NCBI GenBank assembly: GCA_016295375.1
Contig: JAEDLI010000048.1
Coordinates: forward strand, 1-16,522
DNA from: Fibrobacter sp.
GTDB taxonomy: Bacteria; Fibrobacterota; Fibrobacteria; Fibrobacterales; Fibrobacteraceae
Length of the DNA: 16,522 bases
Direction: 5' to 3'
The number at the start of each line of letters is the position of its first letter. Positions within the stretch are counted from its first letter, which is position 1. The translations under genes were made by a program, and so were the position numbers. This document shows, one piece after another, positions 6,203 through 12,734 of this stretch. The notes under the pieces were generated by a model. That model made no database searches. It had not been told where the DNA came from and was given only the letters and a program-made list of their open reading frames with translations.

Positions 6203-7432
6203 CTATTCCCCTGTTCCGTATAGCTTGTTCTCTGCGAGGCAGTGGGCGAGGCGGCCGTATTCGTACACGAAATCGTCCCGGTCGGGGTCGGCTCCGACGT
6301 TCTTCACGAGGGCGCTGGCGAGGGTTCCGCGTTTGAAAATCTTTTGAAGCAGTTCCTGAGAATGCTGGGAAATCTTGTCCTTTACCTTTTCGGTGATTTT
6401 AACAATCAAGTCCTGGGCTGTGATTTCGCTGGCATGGATTCCCCAGATTTTCAGGTAATCTTGGTCATTTATCACTGTTTTTTCGGCGGAATGTGTGGTG
6501 GCGAGGAGGATTTTCGCTAATGCGTCGGTGTCAAGTGCTCGAATTTGCGACTCATTCGCAAATCTACCTTCCACAAGACCTTTCAACACGGCGACTTCCC
6601 ATTCGGCAATGGCGATGTCGGCATCGGGGCATTCCTGAATGTCAACGAGTCGAATTTCAACAGCTCCGCGGTCAAATCGGGCGATGGCTCCGCGGCTATT
6701 CAAGAAGAAGTGGTTCAGCAGGTGGTCGGGATCGTACGGTGCGATATCGGCCTTTACTTTGTTGAAAATCTGCTCCTCGTAATCCTTGTAGGTAAAGACC
6801 GCTTCGGGAATCACCTTGCCCGTAATGCTCGGGATTTTCTCCTGGTTGTGGCGGTAAGTCTCGATTCGTCCGTCCAGGAATCCGCAGTACTTGCTGTCCA
6901 AAAACGGGCTGGAGGCGGCGATGGCAGGAATCAGTGGCAACAGGGCTCGAACAGCTCCGTGCAATTTGCCGAATTCCTCGTCACCGTTGAAGGAAAGGTT
7001 GATATGGGTGGATTGCAGGTTCGCCCAGCCGTGACCCTTGCAGTTAAAGATGCGGTCGTAAGTCTGGTAAATGTCCAGGCAATCGTAGGGCCAAAGTTTC
7101 ATCTCGGCGGGGTCCATAAAGGGGTGGGCCGCCGTGGGGAGTAGCATCGCGTTAATGCTCTTGAGCGATTCGTTCGCTTTCAGGATTTCGTGGTGGAATG
7201 TCTTGCCCAAGTGCTTCAGACTATCAACCGGTTCTGCGCACTTGAATTCCAGCACATGGCTCACCAGCTCGTTAGAAAGCCCAATCGGCCCGTGTTCCAC
7301 GTCAGAGAGTTGTTCGCCGTTCTTGTCTTTTCCGAGGGGTACATCGGCGCGGGGGAGAACGTTCAAGGAATCACGATCCACGATCATGTATTCCATCTCG
7401 ATGCCGTATCGTTGCCACAATTTATAATTCAT
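6203..7432 (-). CDS. GCS2-family carboxylate-amine ligase (glutamate-cysteine ligase fold)
   Basis: Predicted ATP-dependent ligase of the glutamate-cysteine ligase type 2 group (COG2170-like), which activates a carboxylate, usually the gamma-carboxyl of glutamate, and joins it to an amine. The 409 residues carry GIEMEY at 10-15 (E12 and E14, metal ligands), VLEFK at 60-64 (E62), QSTHINLSF at 140-148, GRIETYR at 188-194, and RFDRGAVEIRLVD at 252-264 followed by QECPDADIA. No glutathione synthetase partner of the classical type is present; its neighbour is a RimK-type ATP-grasp enzyme. The start codon has GAGG at 7443-7440, seven bases upstream, and that GAGG is the end of a hairpin repeat unit. 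The gene lies 68 bases after the ATP-grasp gene. The amine substrate cannot be told from sequence. Confident of the family, not of the product. Confidence 0.88.
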   Translation of the reverse strand: MNYKLWQRYGIEMEYMIVDRDSLNVLPRADVPLGKDKNGEQLSDVEHGPIGLSNELVSHVLEFKCAEPVDSLKHLGKTFHHEILKANESLKSINAMLLPTAAHPFMDPAEMKLWPYDCLDIYQTYDRIFNCKGHGWANLQSTHINLSFNGDEEFGKLHGAVRALLPLIPAIAASSPFLDSKYCGFLDGRIETYRHNQEKIPSITGKVIPEAVFTYKDYEEQIFNKVKADIAPYDPDHLLNHFFLNSRGAIARFDRGAVEIRLVDIQECPDADIAIAEWEVAVLKGLVEGRFANESQIRALDTDALAKILLATTHSAEKTVINDQDYLKIWGIHASEITAQDLIVKITEKVKDKISQHSQELLQKIFKRGTLASALVKNVGADPDRDDFVYEYGRLAHCLAENKLYGTGE

Positions 7433-7439
7433 ATAATAA

Positions 7440-7497
7440 CCTCAAAGCACCGTAGGTGCGTGCTCATACCTCAAAGGCACGAAGTGCCGACCTCATA
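7440..7497 (+). repeat. Tandem pair of 29-nt hairpin repeat units, copies B and C
   Basis: Unit B (7440-7468) has the stem GCACC (7447-7451), GTA, GGTGC (7455-7459). Unit C (7469-7497) has the stem GGCAC (7476-7480), GAA, GTGCC (7484-7488). Both begin CCTCAAAG and end CTCATA, and both match the single unit at 5377-5405. Stem sequences differ but pairing is kept. The pair fills the gap between the ATP-grasp stop and the GCS2 start, and the left end of unit B, read on the minus strand, is TTTGAGG, the GCS2 ribosome site. Confidence 0.78.
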
Positions 7498-7500
7498 CCT

Positions 7501-9006
7501 CTAAAACCATTCCCTTTCATGTTGCTGCAGTTTATGCTGTGCGGCGTTCATGCGTTCTTCAATGCGGTGACGCAGCGACCTCATGATGGCGAGGTAAACT
7601 TTGCTTTTGCCCACGCCATCTTCGATGCCCGCGTCGATACTCGGGTTGTCGTTCACCTCGATTACAATCGGGTGACCGTGCCATTCCTTCAAATCTACGC
7701 CGTAAAGGCCGTTGCCGATGAGGCTGCAAATCTTGAGGGCGGTTTTGACGATTCCGTGGGGTACCATCTCGATGGGGATGCTTTCGCACTTGCCCGAGAA
7801 GGATTCGCTCTTCTTGTCGTCGCTTTCCCAGTTGTAGATTTGCCAGTGGCCTTTGGCCATGTGGTATTTGCAGGCGTAGAGCGGCTTGCCGTCCAGCACA
7901 CCCACACGCCAGTCGAATTCCGTCGGCGTAAATTCTTGGGCAATCAGTAGGTCGCTATGCTGGAACATTTCGTCGAGAATCTGTTCCAGTTCTTCTTTAT
8001 TGGTGGCTTTCTTCACGCCCATAGAGAAACTGGAATCCGGCGATTTGATGACCATGGGGAACCCGATTTCTTTGGCCAGGGTGTGGCGGTTTTCGGCATG
8101 GGCGATAATCGTCTTCGGCGAATGAATCTTGGCCGCCTGCATCAGTTCTTGCAGGTACACCTTGTTGGAGCAGCGCAGAATGCTGTCGGGGTCGTCGATG
8201 ACGGCGATGCCTTGCGACTGGGCGCGGCGGGCGAAACTGTAGGTGTAATGGTTCACGTTGGTAGTTTCGCGGATAAAGATGGCGTCGAATTCGCCTACGC
8301 GGGGGTAGTCCTTCTTGGTAATCATCTCCACGCGGAATCCCGTTTCTTCGGCGGCCTTGATGAAGTTCTGGATCGCCTGCGCATTGCTCGGCGGCTCCAC
8401 TTCGCCGGGGTTTGTGAGAATGCCTAGGTCGTACAGGTAGTCTTCTTCTTTACTGGTGGCGTAGCGAGTTTTTTCGAAGTATTCCTGGGCGAACTTGTCC
8501 ACGAATTCCATGTGGGATTCGGGAATCTCGTCCACACAAATCGGGCGAATACTCTGGATAAACCACTTTTGCTTAAATACGAATTTCGCGCGAAGGAGCG
8601 GTGCCTGGAACAAACGATAGAGTTCTTGAGAAAGCTCCAGGTATTGGGGGCTCACGTTCTGTCCGAAGTATATCGAGAGCACGAATTCCGTACCAGTCAG
8701 CTTGTGGAAACTCTTTTGAATCAGCTTGTCGATTTCGTCGGAGATGTGCTTGATGACCGCCGGTGCCTTGAAGTCCCGCATGTTCTTGACGCCCGGAATT
8801 ACCTTGTGCCCGCGGGCCTCGGCCAACAGCGACACGTAGTAGCCTTTGCTTTGATAATTGTAATCGCGGCAAAGGTTGAATACGCGCAGGTTGCGCTCGT
8901 TGGTGTACTTGCTCGAAATCAGGTAATCCTGGGCCGAAATGATGTCTATGCCTGGAACGTGTAACTTCCAGTGCTTGGGATTGTTTACAACGATTAATTT
9001 CTTCAT
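7501..9006 (-). CDS. RimK-type ATP-grasp ligase with N-terminal RLAN-like domain
   Basis: Predicted ATP-dependent carboxylate-amine ligase that forms a peptide or isopeptide bond through an acyl-phosphate. The chain is 501 residues, much longer than RimK (about 300). Residues 1-190 form an alpha/beta domain (IVVNNPKHW at 5-13, SLLAEARGHKVIPG at 59-72, YFGQN at 113-117) that I match to the RLAN domain found before RimK-like ATP-grasp enzymes. Residues 210-485 are the ATP-grasp: CSNKVYLQELM (279-289, K282), FPMVIKSPDSSFSMGV (316-331, K321), IAQEF (355-359, E358), DWRV (365-368), YGVDLKE (435-441, D438) and VIEVNDNPSID (448-458, E450 and N452 as Mg ligands). Catalytic residues look intact. It lies 101 bases after the C39 gene and 68 before the GCS2 gene. 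Only a weak AAAGA precedes its ATG. The acceptor could be a small molecule or a protein tail. Confidence 0.9.
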   Translation of the reverse strand: MKKLIVVNNPKHWKLHVPGIDIISAQDYLISSKYTNERNLRVFNLCRDYNYQSKGYYVSLLAEARGHKVIPGVKNMRDFKAPAVIKHISDEIDKLIQKSFHKLTGTEFVLSIYFGQNVSPQYLELSQELYRLFQAPLLRAKFVFKQKWFIQSIRPICVDEIPESHMEFVDKFAQEYFEKTRYATSKEEDYLYDLGILTNPGEVEPPSNAQAIQNFIKAAEETGFRVEMITKKDYPRVGEFDAIFIRETTNVNHYTYSFARRAQSQGIAVIDDPDSILRCSNKVYLQELMQAAKIHSPKTIIAHAENRHTLAKEIGFPMVIKSPDSSFSMGVKKATNKEELEQILDEMFQHSDLLIAQEFTPTEFDWRVGVLDGKPLYACKYHMAKGHWQIYNWESDDKKSESFSGKCESIPIEMVPHGIVKTALKICSLIGNGLYGVDLKEWHGHPIVIEVNDNPSIDAGIEDGVGKSKVYLAIMRSLRHRIEERMNAAQHKLQQHEREWF

Positions 9007-9020
9007 GATTCTTTGCTTTC

Positions 9021-9098
9021 GTCATCCTGACCCCCGTAGGGGGAAGAATCCAGGCGATTCCTTACTGGATTCCCCGAGGCGATGCCTCTCGGAATGAC
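9021..9098. repeat. Large inverted repeat (GTCAT...GAATCCAG / CTGGATTC...ATGAC), copy 2
   Basis: The left half (9021-9053) matches the repeat at 5260: GTCATCCTGA, hairpin CCCCC (9031-9035), GTA, GGGGG (9039-9043), then GAAGAATCCAG. The right half (9065-9098) is an inverted, diverged copy with its own GAGGC (9076-9080), GAT, GCCTC (9084-9088) hairpin. GAATCCAG (9046-9053) and CTGGATTC (9065-9072) are perfect complements, so the whole block can fold into one long cruciform or RNA stem. It occupies nearly all of the gap between the C39 and ATP-grasp genes. Confidence 0.78.
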
Positions 9099-9107
9099 GC
9101 TGTTGGT

Positions 9108-9809
9108 TTATTGTTTCTTATTTTCTATCATCAGCACGTTCCCGTCGTAGGTCATGACGCCCAACAGTATGCTGTGGAGCAGGCGGAACTTGTCTACCTT
9201 GTAGTAGGGCGTCTTGTGCAGCGGATTGGTACCGTCGGGGTCGGCCACCATGAACTGTTTCTTTTCGTCGATGCCGTACACCACCACGAAGTGCCCCATG
9301 GGCTCACCGTGGATGTCGTCGAATACGGACTTGTCGTCTTTGCCGGTGAATTCCCGCATGCTGCGGTACAGGTAGGTGGCCGAAAGCCCACACAGGACGG
9401 GAACTCCCTTCTTGAAGTATTTTTCGAACATGGCAGCCCGCAAATCTTCAAAAGCAACTTTTCCGCCCAGGTTGATAAAGCGGATATACGCCTTGATTGC
9501 CTTGCGGAGCTTGGGGGCGTGCTTTGCTTTGTGCAAAAGTTCAAGCTTTGCTTTCAGTTCCGGCATGCTGAGGGTGCTCCAGGTGGGGTCCAGGAGCGTC
9601 AGGTTGTAGGAATGTAACGTGACCTTGAACCCGCGCTTCAGGGCGTCGATGCCGAGGAACACGCCAAGCGTTCCGCCGTCCTCCAAAAATTCGATTTCGG
9701 AGATGAGCTGCTTTAAAGAAATCCTGTAGCCCAGGTGGTTGTAGACCGCCTGAAGGCTAGTCGGCCCGCACGTTACGTCGTCGGGCTGTTGCAGAATCTT
9801 GATGTCCAT
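9108..9809 (-). CDS. C39-like cysteine peptidase (papain-fold)
   Basis: The 233 residues have the papain-like triad layout of peptidase family C39: QQPDDVTCGPTSLQAVYNHLG at the N-terminus with oxyanion Q8 and nucleophile C14, then GHFVVVYGID with H173, and FMVADPDG with D190. No signal peptide or transmembrane segment is visible and no ABC transporter domain is fused, so this is not a bacteriocin exporter; it should act inside the cell. The ATG at 9809 is preceded by AAAGG (9821-9817) at seven bases. It is the first gene of the amide-ligase cluster and lies 97 bases after the CobW-type gene. Its likely role is cleavage or transpeptidation of a peptide bond in the cluster's substrate or product; that is inference. 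Confidence 0.83.
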   Translation of the reverse strand: MDIKILQQPDDVTCGPTSLQAVYNHLGYRISLKQLISEIEFLEDGGTLGVFLGIDALKRGFKVTLHSYNLTLLDPTWSTLSMPELKAKLELLHKAKHAPKLRKAIKAYIRFINLGGKVAFEDLRAAMFEKYFKKGVPVLCGLSATYLYRSMREFTGKDDKSVFDDIHGEPMGHFVVVYGIDEKKQFMVADPDGTNPLHKTPYYKVDKFRLLHSILLGVMTYDGNVLMIENKKQ

Positions 9810-9906
9810 CGTTTTGCCTTTATATGCCTTTTAAGTCGGAGGTATATCCGTTCTCGTCTGGCGGCTGCCGGGAGGTTTTCCCGGGTCGTCGATGGCGTGT
9901 GAAAAA

Positions 9907-11190
9907 TTATTCTTTTTCCAGGCAGTTGTCCATAGCGGTGATAATCTTTTTCTTGTCCATGTGCTGGCCGATAAAGACCAGGCGGTTGGTGCGGTCGCCG
10001 TATTTTTCGTCCCAGATGTTCTTGAGCTGCGGGTTTTCGCACAGTAGCTGGTCTTGCACGGCCTTGCTTTCGGCGGCGAACCAGCGCCCGAAATTCTGGG
10101 CGGAGGCCTGCTTGCCCGCCTGCTCGAACAGGTAGCTCTCTGTCGGTTCGTCGCTGAACCACATGAGACCCTTGGTGCGGATGATGCAGCTGGGATAGTC
10201 GTCCAGGAATTCTTCGAACTTTTTGCGGTTCACAGGCGGGCGGCGCTCGTACACAAAGGTGCTGATGCCGTATTCGTCGCCATGGGGATGGTCCTTGTCG
10301 TGGTGGTGACCGCAGTGGCAGACCCCGTGTTCGTGGTCGCAGTGGCTGTGGTCTTCTTCATCGTGGTCATCGTGATGGTGGTGATGCTCGTGCTCGTCAT
10401 GGTCGTGGTCATGATGGTGTTCATGCTCGTCATGGTCGTCGTCATCCATGTCGTTGTCCGTCTTGTTGAGCTCGATGGCCCAACGGCTGGACTCCGCCAC
10501 CTTCTCGAAATCGAACAGCTTGGTGTCCAGGACCTCTTTCATGTCCACCTTGCCGAAGTTGGTCTCGATCATTTTGGCGGTGGGTTGCAAGGCCTTCACC
10601 ACGGCCTTCACTTGTTCCAGGTCGCCCTTGGAAAGCATGTCCACCTTGTTCAGGATAACCGTATTGCAGAATTCGATCTGCTGGATCAAGAGGTTTGCGA
10701 TGTCTTCTTCTTCCAGGTCCTTGTCCAGGAGCTTTTCGCCACCGCCGAACTCGTCGGCCAGGCGGAGCGCGTCCACCACGGCGGCGATGTTGTCCAGGTG
10801 GCAGGCCAGACGTTGGCCGTTCTTGCCCTGCAGCTGGCTTCCGGCCATGCAGATGGTCTGGGCGATAGGTACCGGCTCGCAGATGCCGCTGGCTTCAATC
10901 AGTATGTAGTCGAACTTGCCCATCTCCAGGATTTCGGCAATCTGTTCCAGCAGGTCAGCCTTCAGGGAGCAGCAGATGCAGCCGTTGCTGAGGGGAACTA
11001 CCTTTCCGGAATCTTCCTTGGTGATGTTTCCGCCTTTCTCGATGAGGGTCTGGTCGATGTTCACCTCGCCGATATCGTTCACGATAACGGCCACGTGGTA
11101 ACCCTGCTGGTTGTTGAGAATGTAGTTGAGAAGGGTGGTTTTTCCGGCTCCGAGGTAACCGGTGAGCAGCGTAATAGGTACTGATTTCAT
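9907..11190 (-). CDS. CobW/COG0523-family metallochaperone GTPase with a long His/Asp-rich linker
   Basis: G3E-family GTPase predicted to deliver a metal, most often zinc, to client proteins. The 427 residues show Walker A GYLGAGKTT (11-19), the metal-binding CICC motif (71-74, within SNGCICCSLK), EASGICEPVP (99-108), the NKVD base-recognition motif (181-184), and a CobW C-terminal domain (about 305-425). Between them, residues 247-303 are almost wholly His, Asp and Glu with a CHCGHHH cluster, an unusually long metal-binding linker. The start at 11190 is chosen because AAAGGA lies six bases upstream; an earlier in-frame ATG at 11211 has no ribosome site and would add seven residues not seen in the family. 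It follows the Rrf2 gene by 57 bases in the same direction. No Zur-type palindrome was recognised upstream. Zinc is the likely metal; cobalt or nickel is not excluded. Confidence 0.92.
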   Translation of the reverse strand: MKSVPITLLTGYLGAGKTTLLNYILNNQQGYHVAVIVNDIGEVNIDQTLIEKGGNITKEDSGKVVPLSNGCICCSLKADLLEQIAEILEMGKFDYILIEASGICEPVPIAQTICMAGSQLQGKNGQRLACHLDNIAAVVDALRLADEFGGGEKLLDKDLEEEDIANLLIQQIEFCNTVILNKVDMLSKGDLEQVKAVVKALQPTAKMIETNFGKVDMKEVLDTKLFDFEKVAESSRWAIELNKTDNDMDDDDHDEHEHHHDHDHDEHEHHHHHDDHDEEDHSHCDHEHGVCHCGHHHDKDHPHGDEYGISTFVYERRPPVNRKKFEEFLDDYPSCIIRTKGLMWFSDEPTESYLFEQAGKQASAQNFGRWFAAESKAVQDQLLCENPQLKNIWDEKYGDRTNRLVFIGQHMDKKKIITAMDNCLEKE

Positions 11191-11215
11191 TTTGATTCCT
11201 TTGAATTGCAAGCGC

Positions 11216-11240
11216 CCACTGCTTGTTGTGAAAACAGTGG
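11216..11240 (-). repeat. Small inverted repeat between the Rrf2 and CobW-type genes
   Basis: CCACTG (11216-11221) and CAGTGG (11235-11240) are complementary arms around a 13-base loop, within the 57-base gap upstream of the CobW-type ribosome site. No T run follows on the minus strand. It could be a weak RNA hairpin or an operator; the arms are short enough for chance. Confidence 0.35.
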
Positions 11241-11247
11241 AGCCTGC

Positions 11248-11706
11248 TTAAAGTTCACAGTTCCAGTCTTTTCCGATACCCGAAGTGCCGCGGACTTTTT
11301 GGGCCTTTTTTGCCAGCTGGTCCAGCCTGACGCTTCCCAGGTAATCGCGGATGACCCGGTCCAGTTCAGTCCAGACGGGGAGCGTGACGCAGATAGCGGC
11401 ACGCTTGCAGGCGTTCTTCTTGTCGTCTAGGCAGGCCACGGGCGCAACCGACGTTTCCGTCTGGGAAAGTATATCCCAGACGCTGCATTCCTTGGGGTTG
11501 CACTTGAGCCTGTATCCGCCAGTTTTTCCGCGGGCACCCTCCAAGAAATTCCCGCGGACAAGTGTCCCGAGAATCCCTTCCAGGTACTTTTCGGAAATCT
11601 GCTGGTGGGTAGAAAGGTCCTGGAGTTTCACGAATTCCCCCTCCTTGCGGGAGGCAAGGTCTATCATGACTCTCAAGGCGTACCGCCCCTTGGTGGAAAT
11701 GCGCAT
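11248..11706 (-). CDS. Rrf2-family transcriptional regulator, IscR-like, possibly Fe-S-binding
   Basis: The 152 residues begin MRISTKGRYALRVMIDLA, the classic Rrf2 start, with a winged helix over residues 1-85 (HQQISEKYLEGILGTLVRGNFLEGARGKTGGYRL) and a dimerisation helix near 110-130. Three cysteines at 92, 100 and 106 lie where IscR holds its 2Fe-2S cluster, but the spacing is C-x7-C-x5-C rather than the x5-x5 I know from IscR. The C-terminus is short. The gene begins 18 bases after the purC stop and has no clear Shine-Dalgarno, suggesting translation coupled to purC or an unmarked promoter inside purC. The next gene downstream is the metallochaperone GTPase, which fits control of metal or sulfur homeostasis. 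Targets cannot be read from the window. Confidence 0.9.
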   Translation of the reverse strand: MRISTKGRYALRVMIDLASRKEGEFVKLQDLSTHQQISEKYLEGILGTLVRGNFLEGARGKTGGYRLKCNPKECSVWDILSQTETSVAPVACLDDKKNACKRAAICVTLPVWTELDRVIRDYLGSVRLDQLAKKAQKVRGTSGIGKDWNCEL

Positions 11707-11724
11707 GGCTTGCGGCTCGGTTTG

Positions 11725-12609
11725 TTACAGTTCGGGCTGCTTGCCGGTGAGGCGCACGAAGATTTCTTCGTACTTGGCGAGCGTGTTCTTCACGACGTCT
11801 GCCGGAATTTCCGGACCCGGGTAGGTCTTGCCCCAGTCGAGAGTTTCGAGCCAGTCGCGAACGTACTGCTTGTCGAAGCTTTCTTGGTTCTTGCCCACCT
11901 GGTACTTGTCGGCGGGCCAGTAACGGCTGGAGTCCGGCGTGAGCACTTCGTCGATGAGAATAGTCTCGCCATCGATTTCACCGAATTCGAACTTGGTGTC
12001 GGCAAGGATGATGCCCTTGCTTGCTGCATAGTCGCGGGCCTTCGTGTAGATGTCCAAAGACATGTCGCGGAGTGTGGTTGCCACCTTTTCGCCCACGATG
12101 TCGAAAGTCTGTTCGAAGCTGATGTTTTCGTCGTGGCCAACGTCGGGCTTGGTGCTCGGCGTGTAGAGCGGAGTCTCGAGCTTCTGGCAGAGCTGCAGGC
12201 CTTCCGGGAGAACGTGACCGCAAATACGGCCAGTCTTCTGGTAATCCTTCCAGCCGGAACCTACGATGTAGCCGCGGACGATGCATTCCACGGAATGGCG
12301 GTGAGCCTTCTTCACGATCATAGAACGGCCACGGAGGTAGTCGGCGTGCTTCTTGAGTACGGCCGGGTATTCGTTCACGTCGGCGGTGATGAGGTGGTTC
12401 TTCATGCCGAGGTGCTGGAACCAGAACAGCGAAAGCTGGTTGAGGATTTTGCCCTTACCAGGAATCGGGGTGGGGAGCACCACGTCAAAAGCGGAAAGAC
12501 GGTCGCTGGCGACCATCAGGAAGCTGTCGCCCAGGTCGTACATGTCGCGTACTTTGCCCTGGTGGAACAGCGGAACTTCGGTAATGGGGGTATCAAATTT
12601 TAAGCTCAT
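11725..12609 (-). CDS. purC: Phosphoribosylaminoimidazole-succinocarboxamide synthase (SAICAR synthetase)
   Basis: Joins aspartate to CAIR with ATP to give SAICAR in purine synthesis. The 294 residues show GKVRDMYDLGDSFLMVASDRLSAFDVV near the N-terminus, PIPGKGKILNQLSLFWF, HRHSVECIVRGYIVGSGWKDYQ, KPDVGHDENISF, and DTKFEFGEIDGETILIDEVLTPDSSRYW, all family signatures. This is the longer, about 290-300-residue form. The start at 12609 is preferred: an in-frame ATG at 12675 lies inside the lipoprotein terminator and adds 22 residues with no family match. Upstream is a TACTAT box and a weak GGAC ribosome site six bases from the ATG. Two genes read on in the same direction with short gaps. Confidence 0.95.
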   Translation of the reverse strand: MSLKFDTPITEVPLFHQGKVRDMYDLGDSFLMVASDRLSAFDVVLPTPIPGKGKILNQLSLFWFQHLGMKNHLITADVNEYPAVLKKHADYLRGRSMIVKKAHRHSVECIVRGYIVGSGWKDYQKTGRICGHVLPEGLQLCQKLETPLYTPSTKPDVGHDENISFEQTFDIVGEKVATTLRDMSLDIYTKARDYAASKGIILADTKFEFGEIDGETILIDEVLTPDSSRYWPADKYQVGKNQESFDKQYVRDWLETLDWGKTYPGPEIPADVVKNTLAKYEEIFVRLTGKQPEL

Positions 12610-12651
12610 AGTGAGTCCAAAGATAGTAAAAGGGTAGGGGGTTGGCTGCCT

Positions 12652-12688
12652 AAAACGAACAAAGCGTGCCCGCAACCACGGACACGCT
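12652..12688 (-). terminator. Rho-independent terminator of the lipoprotein gene
   Basis: On the minus strand AGCGTGTCCG (12688-12679) pairs with CGGGCACGCT (12672-12663) with one wobble around a six-base loop, followed by a T-rich tail (TTTGTTCGTTTT). It lies 47 bases past the lipoprotein stop and before purC, separating the two units. Confidence 0.78.
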
Positions 12689-12734
12689 GGATGAAATTTC
12701 GCAAGGAATCGTTAAAGGTAATCCTTGTAAACGA

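Noticed and set aside
9108..9809. Reading the C39 protein as a bacteriocin leader peptidase/exporter
   Set aside because: It has no fused ABC transporter or membrane segments, and no double-glycine leader peptide gene was seen nearby.
9853..9895. CCGGGA/TCCCGG hairpin after the CobW-type gene as a terminator
   Set aside because: On the minus strand the stem is followed by GC-rich sequence with no T run, so termination there is not supported.
10054..11184. 376-codon plus-strand frame opposite the CobW-type gene
   Set aside because: It is a Val/Met/His-rich shadow created by the His/Asp codon run and GC bias of the real gene. It has no ribosome site and no recognisable domain.
11605..12603. 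332-codon plus-strand frame opposite purC and the Rrf2 gene
   Set aside because: It spans two well-supported genes and their gap on the other strand and has no family features.
12610..12675. N-terminal extension of purC to the ATG at 12675
   Set aside because: The added residues fall inside the lipoprotein terminator and do not match SAICAR synthetase. The family start motif fits the ATG at 12609.
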